45,496 nt of DNA from Membranihabitans marinus (GCF_021729155.1 NZ_JAJQYA010000021.1:41882-87377); one strand, 5' to 3'; positions 35,498 to 45,338 are shown, counted from the first letter of the stretch. The notes: generated by a model not told the origin, from the sequence alone. A program made the numbers and translations.

Positions 35498-38092
35498 TTA
35501 CTTTACCAGCGATTGAAAATAAACTTTGTATTGTGGATTATCCACAGTGGAAATAATTTTAGCCGCGTAATTCCTTAGAACTCCTGATCCGATCTCTAAA
35601 GTCTCTCCCGATGACAATACATCTCCTATTCCTTTAATGGCCCCATATTTAGTATAAAGATCACTGGATGATGATATATTTTCAATTAATGTATCCCATT
35701 TTGACTCCACACTATCGTACTCTATACCAGACATCAAACGCATATAACCACCATAAAAATCTAATGCCGTTTCTCCTGTGATTTTATGAGCATTATTCTC
35801 AAAGAAAGGCAAATTGGCTGCATCTCTCGAATGGCTCAATATATTACCTGCACTGGCCACCAATGTAGGCGACTCCTCTATATTTATAGTGTGTAAAACT
35901 TCAATCGCCTTTTCTTCATCGGACTCGTACAATGCCTTAAGCGCAGCATCAACCACTCGATATGGAAGAGATGATGACTGTACCATAGCCATTAATTTAA
36001 CATCCGACATCGGAGTGCCAATGGTAGACAATACGCCAATAGCCTTAGCTTTCACAAAACTATTTTTATCGCTCATTGCCATCTCCATCACCTTTTCTTT
36101 ATGAGAAACTGGGCTCATCGGTGAAACAATATCGAGGGCCATTAATTTAAGATCTTTAGAAGGATGACTTAATAATCGATCTACATCGATAGCCATGGGA
36201 TCAGCATTTCTAGCATTCAACAATACATCGGCTACATGATCGGTATGGTTGATCAAAAAACTGGCTTGCAGTCCAGAATAATTTTGATTGGTCACCACCA
36301 ATTGAACGTGATCCGGATCAAAATTGACTACGGCTGGCTCACTATCGATATCGGTAATAGTAAAAGTCTGATTGCGTTGATTCAACCAAAACTCAAATCT
36401 CTGTTTACTGCCATCTTGGGCATAGACATCAAATACGGCGGGAATTTCAAAAATGGCTACCGAAATATTCGGATCCTGAGTCTGACTTACATTTACCTCC
36501 AAGGATTGATTCGAACTATCATAATTATACTCAATATCCAATTCTGGATGACCGGCACCTAAATACCACTGGTTAAAGAACCAATTTAAATCCTGTCCAC
36601 TTACTTTCTCAAATGCCAAACGCAAATCGTGTACTTCTACAGAAGAATAAGCATGCTGAGTAAGATAGGTATTCAAGCCGGCAAAGAAAGCTTCATCACC
36701 CAAATGATGACGCAACATATGCAATACCATTCCCCCTTTGTTGTAGGTATGCGCATCGAACATGTCTTCGTCTACGGCATATTGAAAATCAATTAAGGGA
36801 TGAATTTCGGTAGATGTTGAATAAATATATCCAAATTTCTCTTCAAACAATTGAGCTTGACCTTCGTATTTTCCATACTTATGTGCCCGCCATAAATGTT
36901 CACTGTAATTGGCAAAACCTTCATTGAGGGTTAAGTTAGACCAACTCTCTGTAGTTACTAAATCACCAAACCAATGATGAAAAAGTTCGTGGGCTACAAT
37001 TCTATCGTTGTTGTTGTCGATTAAATCTCTGCTCCGACGTTGTACAAACTCTCCAAAGATAACAGCAGTGGTGTTTTCCATGGCTCCAGATACATAATCT
37101 CGAACTACAATTTGATCGTATTTCTGCCACGGAAATGAAATACCTAGCAAATCAGAAAAATACGATAACATCTCAGGGGTATTATCAAAAATGGCTTTGG
37201 CATCTTTTTCAAATTCTGGCTCTACCCAATATCCGAGTGGAATACCATTCCAACTATCCTCAACTACTGCAAACTCTCCTACAGCCAACATAAATAAATA
37301 GGGTGCATGGGGTTGATCCATTTTCCAATGGTCGGTTCTCTTACCGTTGCCCTCGTCCTTGGAACTGAGCAATAAACCATTAGACAGCGTCTTGAATTTG
37401 TCCTGTACCGTAATATAGATATCAGCCGTTGTTCTCTCATTGGGCTTGTCTACTGTGGGAAACCACTTTGAATTGTGTTCTGTTTCTCCTTGAGTCCATA
37501 TTTGCTGAGGTTTATTTTCAGAGCCATCAGCGTTGATAAAAAACAAACCCTTGTCTGAAGTAATGGCAGCACTTCCACCAGTTTCTCCTGGAAAGGCTGT
37601 ATAATCAATGGTCAGCTTAACCTTATTTTGACGAGTTAAAACCGCGTCCAATATCACGGTTAACAATTGACCATCGTAGGTATAGTCCATCCCTATCTCG
37701 CCATTATTCACTTTGATATCGTGAATTTCAAAACCTTTGGCATCCAAAACAATGGTATTGGTTGCATAAAATAGGGGTTTAAGGGTAATTTCAGCCTGGC
37801 CCAACACCGCTTCGCGTTCCCAATCAAAGGCTACCTTTAAAGTAGTATGTAGTATATCGATTGTTCTTTCAAAAGTGGCTCGATACACCTCTAATTCATT
37901 GGGGACTTCTTCCGTTTGAACGACAGGCATCTCCTCCTTCAAAGTGTCCAATTTAGGTGCTGTAACCACCATTGTATCCAATTGTCGCTGTTCAATGCTG
38001 GGAATATTTTCATCTCCAGATTTGACGATTTTCTTACTCCCCGAACACGCGACCAATTGAAATAAGACAATACAAAATACTACATACTTCAT
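35498..38092 (-). CDS. M1-family metallopeptidase (aminopeptidase N-like) lipoprotein
   Basis: An 864-residue zinc aminopeptidase, probably anchored in the envelope (lipobox LVAC, Cys16). The M1 catalytic set is complete: exopeptidase motif GAMEN (336-340), zinc motif HELFH (368-372) and the distal Glu391 in LNEGFANYSE. The N-terminal beta-saddle domain precedes it and the C-terminal third looks like helical HEAT/ARM-like repeats (SHPSKDLKLMALDIVS, DKNSFVKAKAIGVLSTI), as in other bacterial M1 enzymes with regulatory C-termini. It would trim peptides for nutrition. It lies 11 bases downstream of dapD on the same strand. Confidence 0.93.
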   Translation of the reverse strand: MKYVVFCIVLFQLVACSGSKKIVKSGDENIPSIEQRQLDTMVVTAPKLDTLKEEMPVVQTEEVPNELEVYRATFERTIDILHTTLKVAFDWEREAVLGQAEITLKPLFYATNTIVLDAKGFEIHDIKVNNGEIGMDYTYDGQLLTVILDAVLTRQNKVKLTIDYTAFPGETGGSAAITSDKGLFFINADGSENKPQQIWTQGETEHNSKWFPTVDKPNERTTADIYITVQDKFKTLSNGLLLSSKDEGNGKRTDHWKMDQPHAPYLFMLAVGEFAVVEDSWNGIPLGYWVEPEFEKDAKAIFDNTPEMLSYFSDLLGISFPWQKYDQIVVRDYVSGAMENTTAVIFGEFVQRRSRDLIDNNNDRIVAHELFHHWFGDLVTTESWSNLTLNEGFANYSEHLWRAHKYGKYEGQAQLFEEKFGYIYSTSTEIHPLIDFQYAVDEDMFDAHTYNKGGMVLHMLRHHLGDEAFFAGLNTYLTQHAYSSVEVHDLRLAFEKVSGQDLNWFFNQWYLGAGHPELDIEYNYDSSNQSLEVNVSQTQDPNISVAIFEIPAVFDVYAQDGSKQRFEFWLNQRNQTFTITDIDSEPAVVNFDPDHVQLVVTNQNYSGLQASFLINHTDHVADVLLNARNADPMAIDVDRLLSHPSKDLKLMALDIVSPMSPVSHKEKVMEMAMSDKNSFVKAKAIGVLSTIGTPMSDVKLMAMVQSSSLPYRVVDAALKALYESDEEKAIEVLHTINIEESPTLVASAGNILSHSRDAANLPFFENNAHKITGETALDFYGGYMRLMSGIEYDSVESKWDTLIENISSSSDLYTKYGAIKGIGDVLSSGETLEIGSGVLRNYAAKIISTVDNPQYKVYFQSLVK

Positions 38093-38103
38093 ATAAATAA
38101 TTT

Positions 38104-38928
38104 TTAAACTGCTACATTAAAATCTCTCAAAGCACTATTCAAACTCACCTTTTTATCCGTGCTTTCTTTTCTCTTACCGATGATCAAAGCACAAGAAACC
38201 TGATACTTACCAGCGGGAAAATCTTTCTCATAGGTTCCAGGTATTACCACACTTCTGGCGGGAACAACTCCTCTGTAGGTAACAGGTTCCGAACCCGTAA
38301 CATCGATGATATGAGTAGACTGAGTAAGTACGACATTGGCACCCAATACCGCCTCTGTTTCTACCTTTACTCCTTCGACAACGATACATCTTGATCCGAT
38401 AAAACAGTTGTCTTCAATAATTGTTGGAGCCGCTTGAGGTGGTTCCAAAACACCGCCTATACCTACACCACCACTGAGGTGTACATTTTTACCTATTTGA
38501 GCGCATGAACCTACTGTGGCCCATGTATCTACCATTGATCCAGCACCTACATAGGCACCTATATTGACGTATGAAGGCATCATAATGGTCCCGGGCTCGA
38601 GGAAGGATCCATATCTCGCTATAGCATGAGGGACGACTCTAACGCCTTTCTCTGCATAATTTTTCTTCAATGGAATTTTATCGTGAAACTCGAATGGCCC
38701 GACCTCAATGGTCTCCATTTTACGAGTAGGAAAATACAAGACTACGGCTTTCTTTACCCAATCATTGACCTGCCAAGTTCCGTCGGCAAGTGGTTCTGCA
38801 ACTCTAAGAGCACCCTGATCCAATAATTCTACCACCGCCTCTATAGCCTCCAATGTTTCAGCAGACTCTAAAGTGGATCGGTCTTCCCAAGATTTTTCAA
38901 TAATCTGTTGTAACCTTTGAATATTCAT
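38104..38928 (-). CDS. dapD: Tetrahydrodipicolinate N-succinyltransferase
   Basis: Transfers succinyl from succinyl-CoA to tetrahydrodipicolinate in lysine and meso-diaminopimelate synthesis, feeding peptidoglycan. The 274-residue protein has the N-terminal helical domain (IIEKSWEDRSTLESAE) and a left-handed beta-helix with hexapeptide repeats: PSYVNIGAYVGAGSMVDTWA, SCAQIGKNVHLSGGVGIGGV, EPPQAAPTIIEDNCFIGS and VVEGVKVETEAVLGANVVLT. The AFDVAVIGKRKESTDKK-like tail (LIIGKRKESTDKKVSLNSAL) completes the fold. It lies ten bases downstream of the PAP2-like gene and eleven bases upstream of the peptidase gene on the same strand. Confidence 0.97.
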   Translation of the reverse strand: MNIQRLQQIIEKSWEDRSTLESAETLEAIEAVVELLDQGALRVAEPLADGTWQVNDWVKKAVVLYFPTRKMETIEVGPFEFHDKIPLKKNYAEKGVRVVPHAIARYGSFLEPGTIMMPSYVNIGAYVGAGSMVDTWATVGSCAQIGKNVHLSGGVGIGGVLEPPQAAPTIIEDNCFIGSRCIVVEGVKVETEAVLGANVVLTQSTHIIDVTGSEPVTYRGVVPARSVVIPGTYEKDFPAGKYQVSCALIIGKRKESTDKKVSLNSALRDFNVAV

Positions 38929-38938
38929 TCGTTAATTT

Positions 38939-39613
38939 TTATATGATATAAACTAATTTTAGCGCAAATATCTGTCCAGCAACGCCCAATAATAACCCTC
39001 CAAAAAGCTCTAGCCAACTGTGACTCTTTAAATAAAACCTCGAAATTACCACTAAAAAACCGATTATTAAAGTCGCTACTAAAACAAAAGCCAAGGGCAA
39101 ATAATAAAAATGCCCACCTTGATGCCATGTGATACTTCCATATTCAAAAGCGAGATTAGCAATAGCTAAATTGACGATGAGGCTGGCTATCCCAGCACTA
39201 TGCATACTGACTTTAAAGAAATTGTTGATAAAAAAACACAAAAACAAGGTAATCAAACTACCTAAAATAAAAATTTCAAAAATCAGGGCGACACCGTAAT
39301 TCTGAATATTTAAATAATACCATATATAAAATATAGCGGTAACAATATAAGGACCTATTCGATCCATCCTCTGTGTCAAATGAATAGAGGAAACCAGATT
39401 TAATCGAGCCATCATAAATACGGCAATCAATGGCATCATCACACAAATAAAGAGAGTCTGTACCAAAAAAACAACATCTTCAAAAGGACTGCTATATCCA
39501 AACTGATAGGGATTGGCCATTAAATATATCACCAATATATACAGTGGTAAAAATATGGGATGAAATACAACCGACATTGCCTTGGCAACGATCTCACTTA
39601 CTTTTGCTATCAT
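38939..39613 (-). CDS. PAP2-like integral membrane protein
   Basis: A 224-residue membrane protein with about six to seven hydrophobic helices. The C-terminus (SRFYLKSHSWLELFGGLLLG) keeps the SR-x4-H pattern of the last PAP2 motif, and KVSMHSAGIASL resembles the middle motif (SGH-like, here MHSAG). The first motif (K-x6-RP) is not evident: LTQRMDRIGPYIVTAIFYIW may be a remnant (R-x-D-R). Such proteins are usual in Bacteroidota next to envelope genes and are described as PAP2-like or hypothetical. A role in undecaprenyl or lipid phosphate handling is inference. Starts at ATG. Confidence 0.7.
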   Translation of the reverse strand: MIAKVSEIVAKAMSVVFHPIFLPLYILVIYLMANPYQFGYSSPFEDVVFLVQTLFICVMMPLIAVFMMARLNLVSSIHLTQRMDRIGPYIVTAIFYIWYYLNIQNYGVALIFEIFILGSLITLFLCFFINNFFKVSMHSAGIASLIVNLAIANLAFEYGSITWHQGGHFYYLPLAFVLVATLIIGFLVVISRFYLKSHSWLELFGGLLLGVAGQIFALKLVYII

Positions 39614-39646
39614 AGAAATATTTATTCAAAGGTAATAATTCCTCGA

Positions 39647-41434
39647 TTAAGTCTTGGTAATCACGATTTCTACCCGTCGATTTTTGGCCTTATTAAATTC
39701 ATTGGAATTGTCTGAAATCGGTCTAGCTCTTCCATATCCTATAGTTCTCATCCTGTCACTCGACACGCCTTGGCTTTCCAAAAATCTTTTAACAGCATAG
39801 GCGCGTTTCTCTGACAACTCGCGCAGAGCTTCTTCATCACCAAAATTATCGGTATGACCTTCTATTAAAATGCTAATATTTTTGTACTTTTTCATAACAT
39901 CGACCAACCGTTGAATTTCTGGATAGGAAACAGACAATATACGATCCTTTCCCCTATTGAAATATATTGGGTCTAAAGTAATTCTACTGTCGACTTTTAC
40001 CGGATCTACTCGGACAATAATCTCAGGTATGGTCTTCGCATTTTGCAACAAAGTGGCCAAATTTTGAGTAATTGGTTTTGAAATATATTGATCCAATTGG
40101 GCTTGAAAAGTAACCAAACTCGCATCGTTAATATCCAATATAACACCATCTGCGCCAACATCAACATTCAAATTTAGTCCGCCTTCCTGAGGTCTCATCT
40201 GTACGATTGAAGCCAAGGGCTGTTGGGTTTGTGAATCGACTACTTTCAATTTAATCTTATTAATACGGGGCTTAGCTTGGACTTGTTCTTTAGGTTGGGC
40301 CACAGGTTTGGATTCCACATTGACCGAACGATTCGCCAGGACCAAATCATCCTTTTGGCTCACTACACTTTCATCTATCTCCGTTGAATTATTAGACAAA
40401 GCCTTTTCCTCTTTAACTATTTCGTCTTGTATTTCTGCCTTAAAATCATAAGAAAATATATCCCAACTACCATCGCGATCAGAACTAAAATACAATTTTT
40501 TACCCACCACAAAAGGGTGGCCTTCATGAGAAGGGGAATTAATCGGTTCATTTAATCTTTGAGGTTCACTCCAATGCAGATAGCTTTTGTCCAATCGCCG
40601 CGATACATATATATCACTTTGATGCATTCCTGGACTTCTAGTGGACGAAAAAAACAAAAATTTTCCATCTTCACTTAAGGCTGGACTAAACTCTCGATAA
40701 GGACTATTGACTAGACCGGGCAGTAATTCCGGTTGGCTATAAATATTGGTATTTACCCTGGTAGACAAATACAGATCCGTGTCGTTCTGCCCCTCCTTGG
40801 CCAAAGCGATGATCATAATTTCACCATTTCGAGACAAACAAATATTGGCTTGTCCCACCAGCATATCATCAAATCCATAAATAAATAGGGGCTGGGGAAA
40901 ATCGTATTCATTTTCACTTGCCTTTTCAGCAAAAGAAAAGCCCTTATACATACTGCCATTCTCATAGAATTGATTGAGCAGGACCAAAGTAGTCTGATCC
41001 GGCATTATGGCGCAGACAGAATTGGGTAGGGCATTGTTGAGAGGATGATCGGGGTGATGGAGCTTAGCAAACTTTCCATCGACCTTTTTCGCTATAAAAA
41101 TATCTTGATTAAAAGGAGATAGATACAACTCACTGTGCTTCTTATCGCCCAGAGATAAGTAAACTTCCTGTATTTTTTCGAGATAATCCGCAAAACCCAA
41201 TATTTTGGACAAATCCTCTCCATTGTAATACAATGTTCTGTTGAACCTGGCATCCTTCATCCTAGTGAAATACATTGTATTGCCATCCCAAGTAAGGATA
41301 GGAGCTATTTCATCGGTATTAGGTCCATTAACAAAACCTGGAAGCTTTTGAAGCTTTGACGAGAGATCTTGACCCAAAACGAGTTTTCCAAAAAACAACA
41401 AAATGATGACAGACCAAACACAGCTTCTATTCAT
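39647..41434 (-). CDS. OmpA-family outer membrane protein with PD40 propeller repeats
   Basis: About 595 residues. I start at ATG 41434 (MNRSCVWSVIILLFFG), which gives a normal Sec signal cleaved near VLGQ; the longer opening from 41488 would add 18 residues before it. The N-terminal 350 residues carry PD40/WD40-like repeats (SPALSEDGKFLFFSSTRSPG, GKKLYFSSDRDGSWDIFSYD). A charged linker rich in K, E and V and a short beta-sandwich (KLKVVDSQTQQPLASIVQM) lead to the OmpA peptidoglycan-binding domain (ILIEGHTDNFGDEEALRELS, then RMRTIGYGRARPISDN and NRRVEIVI). It probably links the outer membrane to peptidoglycan, in the same class as PorE-like and gliding-related proteins. Confidence 0.92.
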   Translation of the reverse strand: MNRSCVWSVIILLFFGKLVLGQDLSSKLQKLPGFVNGPNTDEIAPILTWDGNTMYFTRMKDARFNRTLYYNGEDLSKILGFADYLEKIQEVYLSLGDKKHSELYLSPFNQDIFIAKKVDGKFAKLHHPDHPLNNALPNSVCAIMPDQTTLVLLNQFYENGSMYKGFSFAEKASENEYDFPQPLFIYGFDDMLVGQANICLSRNGEIMIIALAKEGQNDTDLYLSTRVNTNIYSQPELLPGLVNSPYREFSPALSEDGKFLFFSSTRSPGMHQSDIYVSRRLDKSYLHWSEPQRLNEPINSPSHEGHPFVVGKKLYFSSDRDGSWDIFSYDFKAEIQDEIVKEEKALSNNSTEIDESVVSQKDDLVLANRSVNVESKPVAQPKEQVQAKPRINKIKLKVVDSQTQQPLASIVQMRPQEGGLNLNVDVGADGVILDINDASLVTFQAQLDQYISKPITQNLATLLQNAKTIPEIIVRVDPVKVDSRITLDPIYFNRGKDRILSVSYPEIQRLVDVMKKYKNISILIEGHTDNFGDEEALRELSEKRAYAVKRFLESQGVSSDRMRTIGYGRARPISDNSNEFNKAKNRRVEIVITKT

Positions 41435-41498
41435 TACACAGACATTAGAGAGTGCAAATATACTGGCATCCCTCTTTAAAAAAAGCATTCCCGAGGTT

Positions 41499-43151
41499 TT
41501 AACTTCGCAATTCTTTTCTTAAAATCTTCCCAACATTACTTTTCGGCAATTCTTTCCTAAATTCTACATACTTAGGTCTCTTATATCCAGTTAAATATTT
41601 TTTACAAAACTCCTTCAACTCCTTTTCCGTTAGACTATTATCCTTCTTAACCACGAAGACTTTGACCACTTCAGACGAATGTTCATCCGGTACACCAATG
41701 GCAGCTACCTCCAAAACCTTTGGATTCATAGCGATCACATCTTCTATTTCATTGGGATATACATTGAATCCCGAGACTAAAATCATATCTTTTTTGCGAT
41801 CCACTATTTTAAAGAAACCATCGGATTCAATCAATCCCATGTCTCCCGTCTTCAGCCAACCGTCCTGAAGTACTTTAGCCGTCTCATCAGGTCTTTTATA
41901 ATAGCCCTTCATTACCTGAGCTCCCTTGACCTGGACTTCTCCCACCTGATCAAAACCCAAAACATTGCCTTCATCATCGACAATACGCATATCGGTAGAA
42001 GGGATGGGAATACCTATAGTTCCCAGTCGAGCTGAATCGTTAAATGGATTCACACAGACTACAGGACTGGCCTCTGTCAAACCATAACCTTCGCTCAATA
42101 CACAACCGGTGACTTCCTTCCACTTCAGAGCTACTGCTTTTTGCACGGCCATACCTCCACCAACGGTAATTTTCAAACTGGAAAAATCACAGTTTCTAAA
42201 ATCCTCATTATTGGTCAGTGAATTAAACAAGGTATTTAAACCGGGGAATACCGATATTTTTTCATTCTTGAACACCTTTACCAGGGAATTAATATCTCTG
42301 GCATTGGTAACCAAGACGTTTTTCATACCCAAGGCGGATAGGGCGATAAAATTTACCGTAAAGGCAAATATATGGTATAGAGGTAGTGGACAGATGGCAA
42401 TCTCCTTGCCGTCTTCCAAAAATGGACTCATGATTTCTTTTACCTGCAAACCGTTGACCACCAAGTTTCGATTGGTCAACATAGCTCCCTTAGACACTCC
42501 TGTCGTACCACCGGTATACTGTAATACCACTACATCATCGGGATGGGATTTTACGGGCTGCATAGTAAATTTCTTACCCGCATCCAAAGCTTCACTAAAG
42601 GTAACTGAATTCGTTAATTGATATTTGGGAACCATTTTTTTAACCTTGCGCACCACAAAGTTTACCATATGACCTTTGAGACCTAGCAACTCTCCAATAC
42701 TCGTCCTGATAACCACTCTAATATCGGTTTCAGCCGCTATCTTCTCATATTCTGCTGCAAAATTTTCTAGGATAATTAAGGCTTTTGCATCTGAATCTAC
42801 AAACTGATGCTTCATCTCATGTGAAGTATATAGTGGATTGGTATTGACTAAAACCATTCCCGCCTTTATTACCCCATAGGCTGCGATGGGAAATTGTAAG
42901 ATATTAGGCATGACCAAGGCCACTTTATCCCCAGCGACCAAGCCTCGAGACTGTAGATAGGCTGCAATATAAGTAGCTGTAACCTCTATCTCGTGATAGC
43001 TCATGTCTTTCCCCATACAGGAATAAGCTGTCAGTTTACTGTATTTTTTAAAACTATCGCTTAAAAATTGATTTAAACTATCGTAAGCCGATATATCTAT
43101 ATTCGCCGCCACTCCAGTCGGATAATTTTCTAACCAAGGTTTATTTCCCAT
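41499..43151 (-). CDS. fadD: Long-chain fatty acid-CoA ligase
   Basis: Activates fatty acids to acyl-CoA through an acyl-adenylate. The 550-residue ANL-superfamily enzyme shows the P-loop YTGGTTGVSKGAMLTNRN, GYGLTEASPVVCVNPF, GWLKTGDMG, IVDRKKDMILVSGFNVYPNE and the C-terminal catalytic lysine in LPKSNVGKILRKELR. ERATAYLQ-like and PLPLYHIFAFTVN segments are typical of FadD. It has no signal peptide. It starts at ATG, has a good promoter upstream, and appears to lead a long minus-strand series (OmpA protein, PAP2-like, dapD, peptidase, helicase) with gaps of 10-69 bases. A role in lipid degradation or remodelling is expected. Confidence 0.95.
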   Translation of the reverse strand: MGNKPWLENYPTGVAANIDISAYDSLNQFLSDSFKKYSKLTAYSCMGKDMSYHEIEVTATYIAAYLQSRGLVAGDKVALVMPNILQFPIAAYGVIKAGMVLVNTNPLYTSHEMKHQFVDSDAKALIILENFAAEYEKIAAETDIRVVIRTSIGELLGLKGHMVNFVVRKVKKMVPKYQLTNSVTFSEALDAGKKFTMQPVKSHPDDVVVLQYTGGTTGVSKGAMLTNRNLVVNGLQVKEIMSPFLEDGKEIAICPLPLYHIFAFTVNFIALSALGMKNVLVTNARDINSLVKVFKNEKISVFPGLNTLFNSLTNNEDFRNCDFSSLKITVGGGMAVQKAVALKWKEVTGCVLSEGYGLTEASPVVCVNPFNDSARLGTIGIPIPSTDMRIVDDEGNVLGFDQVGEVQVKGAQVMKGYYKRPDETAKVLQDGWLKTGDMGLIESDGFFKIVDRKKDMILVSGFNVYPNEIEDVIAMNPKVLEVAAIGVPDEHSSEVVKVFVVKKDNSLTEKELKEFCKKYLTGYKRPKYVEFRKELPKSNVGKILRKELRS

Positions 43152-43183
43152 AATCCATCATTTTATTTATAATTTCAAGACGT

Positions 43184-43215
43184 AAAAGATACGATGATTT
43201 TTAGTATTTAACAAA
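43184..43215 (-). promoter_or_regulatory. Promoter of fadD and the downstream series
   Basis: On the minus strand TTTG (43212-43215) is followed by a 20-base spacer and TATCTTTT (43184-43191), one mismatch from TAnnTTTG. The spacing matches the Bacteroidota sigma-A type promoter, and the box lies 32 bases before the fadD ATG. Confidence 0.5.
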
Positions 43216-43355
43216 ATACAATATAATTCTAAATTTTCATCATCCAGAATATTCGTGGTATTTAACCCGAAATTCACAGATGAATATAACAAACTATTTG
43301 TATTATACTATAAAACACCTTTAGTTTATGAGAAAAATAAAGAGAAAACTTCATC

Positions 43356-43985
43356 CTATTTTCGACCAAAATCAGCTGGTATTTCTCCCCAGTTGACCGT
43401 ATCCCACTTCAATATTGGGTTGCGCACTTCATGCTCTTTCAACCACTTTTCCGCTCGATCCACCAATTCAAATAGGGCTGCATTTTTATTATTACGCTCC
43501 AAAGTAGTTTTGATCTTCTTATTCCGAACCCAAGCTTGTGCCGTCTTCGAGTCCGAATATATGGGTATTTGATAGGCTTTTTTCTTGTCCAACATAGCCA
43601 ATGCATGGACTAAAGCCAGAAATTCTCCCAAATTATTGGTACCCTGCTCAAATGGCCCCTGATGAAAGATCAACTGCTTATTATGGGTCCAAACTCCTTG
43701 ATATTCAACCCTGCCGGGGTTGCCCGAACTTGCCGCATCCACACTGATACTATTCATAATAATACCTTGAGACGACGAGGGCTTGGCGCTGACTTTCTTT
43801 TGTTCTGCTTTAAAAGAAGATTTCCACCCCTCTCTAAAAGCCAAAGTAGCTGACTCAGCATCGGGATAAGACTTGTATTTGGCATTGGGATATCCTTTAA
43901 TATTTTCTTGACATTTACTCCATGAATCGTATATGCCTGGATTCAATCCCTCCCAAACCACGTAATATTTAGACTTTTTACTCAT
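43356..43985 (-). CDS. rnhA: Viroplasmin-domain ribonuclease H
   Basis: Degrades the RNA strand of RNA-DNA hybrids. The 209-residue protein has an N-terminal viroplasmin-like (caulimovirus, eukaryotic RNase HI-type) module (residues 5-50: YYVVWEGLNPGIYDSWSKCQ, then YPDAESATLAF) that binds hybrids, and a C-terminal RNase H domain with the acidic residues visible in ISVDAASSGNPG, NNLGEFLALVHAL and IYSDSKTAQAWV. This fusion is well known in Bacteroidota. The fourth catalytic Asp near the C-terminus is plausible in ILKWDTVNWGEIPADFGRK. Starts at ATG; the divergent dprA begins 175 bases away. Confidence 0.93.
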   Translation of the reverse strand: MSKKSKYYVVWEGLNPGIYDSWSKCQENIKGYPNAKYKSYPDAESATLAFREGWKSSFKAEQKKVSAKPSSSQGIIMNSISVDAASSGNPGRVEYQGVWTHNKQLIFHQGPFEQGTNNLGEFLALVHALAMLDKKKAYQIPIYSDSKTAQAWVRNKKIKTTLERNNKNAALFELVDRAEKWLKEHEVRNPILKWDTVNWGEIPADFGRK

Positions 43986-44027
43986 TATTATATTTTATTT
44001 CTAGGTCCAAGACCAGTTTTTTTTGTA

Positions 44028-44046
44028 TTTTATACGAAATGCATTT
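44028..44046 (+). repeat. Left 19-base arm of an inverted repeat around dprA
   Basis: TTTTATACGAAATGCATTT; its reverse complement matches 45339-45357 in 18 of 19 positions. The two arms lie 133 bases before the dprA start and 80 bases after its stop. Confidence 0.7.
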
Positions 44047-44061
44047 TACAATGACTGAATG
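44042..44061 (+). repeat. Intergenic repeat unit A upstream of dprA
   Basis: CATTTTACAATGAC (44042-44055) matches unit B at 45268-45281 in 13 of 14 positions, and AATGACTGAATG (44050-44061) is identical to 45430-45441. Confidence 0.55.
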
Positions 44062-44160
44062 CGTCATACCTCGACAACAAATCGAAAGATTACCGTTAAT
44101 TATAGATGATTTTCGTTTAAATCACCTTCGAGCCGCCCCATCCACAACAACTTTCCCGTT

Positions 44161-45258
44161 ATGGAAAATCAAGTCCAGCAACTCATTGCCCTAACTCAAA
44201 TAAAGGGAATCGGATCTGTAAAAGCAAAAGCAATAATTCAAACATATGGTTCCGTGCATGATTTTTTTTCACTCTGTAGATCACAATCCTCAGATATCCC
44301 AGTAACACTGAAACAACTTTGCAACTATAAAAATATTGAATTCGGCTTAAGATGGGCAGAAAAACAGATGATTTATGCACAAAAAAACAATTGCGAGATT
44401 GTTACCTACTTCGACAGCAAATATCCATATCGACTTAAACACTTTGATGACAGCCCCCTTGTATTGTATACCAAGGGACAAATGAACCTCAACGCCGATA
44501 GAATGATAGGCATTGTCGGTACTAGGAAAATGACGACTTACGGCAAATTTAATATAGAAAAATTCGTTCAAGACTTAAAGGGACTGAACATTGTCATCAT
44601 CAGTGGATTGGCCTATGGTGTCGATACTATGGCCCATAGGTCTGCGTTGGAGAATGGAATCTCAACCATAGCCGTGATGGGAACTGGACTCGACCTCATC
44701 TATCCCAATATCAATCGATCGATTGCCCAAAAGATGCAGAAGAATGGGGGACTAATAACTGAACTCGGCATCGACACCCTTCCTGAATCATATCATTTCC
44801 CCGCTCGCAACAGGATAATTGCCGCCTTGTCCGATGCCCTACTGATTGTGGAATCTAAGACCAGGGGCGGTGCCATGATCACAGCCAATCTGGGCTTTGG
44901 TTACCACAAGGACATTTTTGCCTTTCCCGGACGATCCAATGATATCTATTCTAGCGGGCCCAATAAATTGATCAAAGAGCACAAAGCTCAATTAATCATG
45001 GGAGCTCAGGATTTGTTAAAAGCTATGTCCTGGGACAAAATCCAAAGAAATTCCTTGGTTCAAACCAGCCTATTTCACGAGTTTACAACATTGGAAAAAA
45101 TCATTTTAGAATCTTATACCAAAAACCAAGCCTTCCACATCGAAGAAATACTAGCCGATTTGCCCTATTCCAATGGGGAAATCGCCACTGCCTTGCTCCA
45201 ACTCGAACTCAAGGGCATTGTCAAGACCCTGCCAGGCAGTAGATATCTTATTGTTTAA
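44161..45258 (+). CDS. dprA: DNA-processing protein DprA
   Basis: Protects incoming single-stranded DNA in natural transformation and loads RecA. The 365-residue protein has an N-terminal helix-hairpin-helix region (TQIKGIGSVKAKAIIQTYG), the Rossmann-like DprA core (GIVGTRKMTTYG, IISGLAYGVDTMAHRSALEN, TIAVMGTGLDLIYPNINRSI, FPARNRIIAALSDALLIVES, ITANLGFGYHKDIFAFPGRS) and a C-terminal winged helix (FTTLEKIILESYTKNQAFHI, then GEIATALLQLELKGIVKTLPG). Length and motifs are standard. It is alone and surrounded by short repeats on both sides. Confidence 0.97.
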   Translation: MENQVQQLIALTQIKGIGSVKAKAIIQTYGSVHDFFSLCRSQSSDIPVTLKQLCNYKNIEFGLRWAEKQMIYAQKNNCEIVTYFDSKYPYRLKHFDDSPLVLYTKGQMNLNADRMIGIVGTRKMTTYGKFNIEKFVQDLKGLNIVIISGLAYGVDTMAHRSALENGISTIAVMGTGLDLIYPNINRSIAQKMQKNGGLITELGIDTLPESYHFPARNRIIAALSDALLIVESKTRGGAMITANLGFGYHKDIFAFPGRSNDIYSSGPNKLIKEHKAQLIMGAQDLLKAMSWDKIQRNSLVQTSLFHEFTTLEKIILESYTKNQAFHIEEILADLPYSNGEIATALLQLELKGIVKTLPGSRYLIV

Positions 45259-45264
45259 GACAAA

Positions 45265-45292
45265 TTACATTTTATAATGACGGAAAAGATTT
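45265..45292 (+). repeat. 28-base direct repeat, unit B
   Basis: Begins seven bases after the dprA stop and matches unit C at 45399-45426 in 26 of 28 positions. The core is TTTTATRATGACGGAAAAG. Confidence 0.75.
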
Positions 45293-45338
45293 AGCTCGTT
45301 CACCACCGTGTCGTAGATGGGTGAGCTTATTAATCATT

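Noticed and set aside
41435-41488. Longer start for the OmpA/PD40 protein
   Set aside because: The ATG at 41434 directly begins a Sec signal peptide; the extension would precede it.
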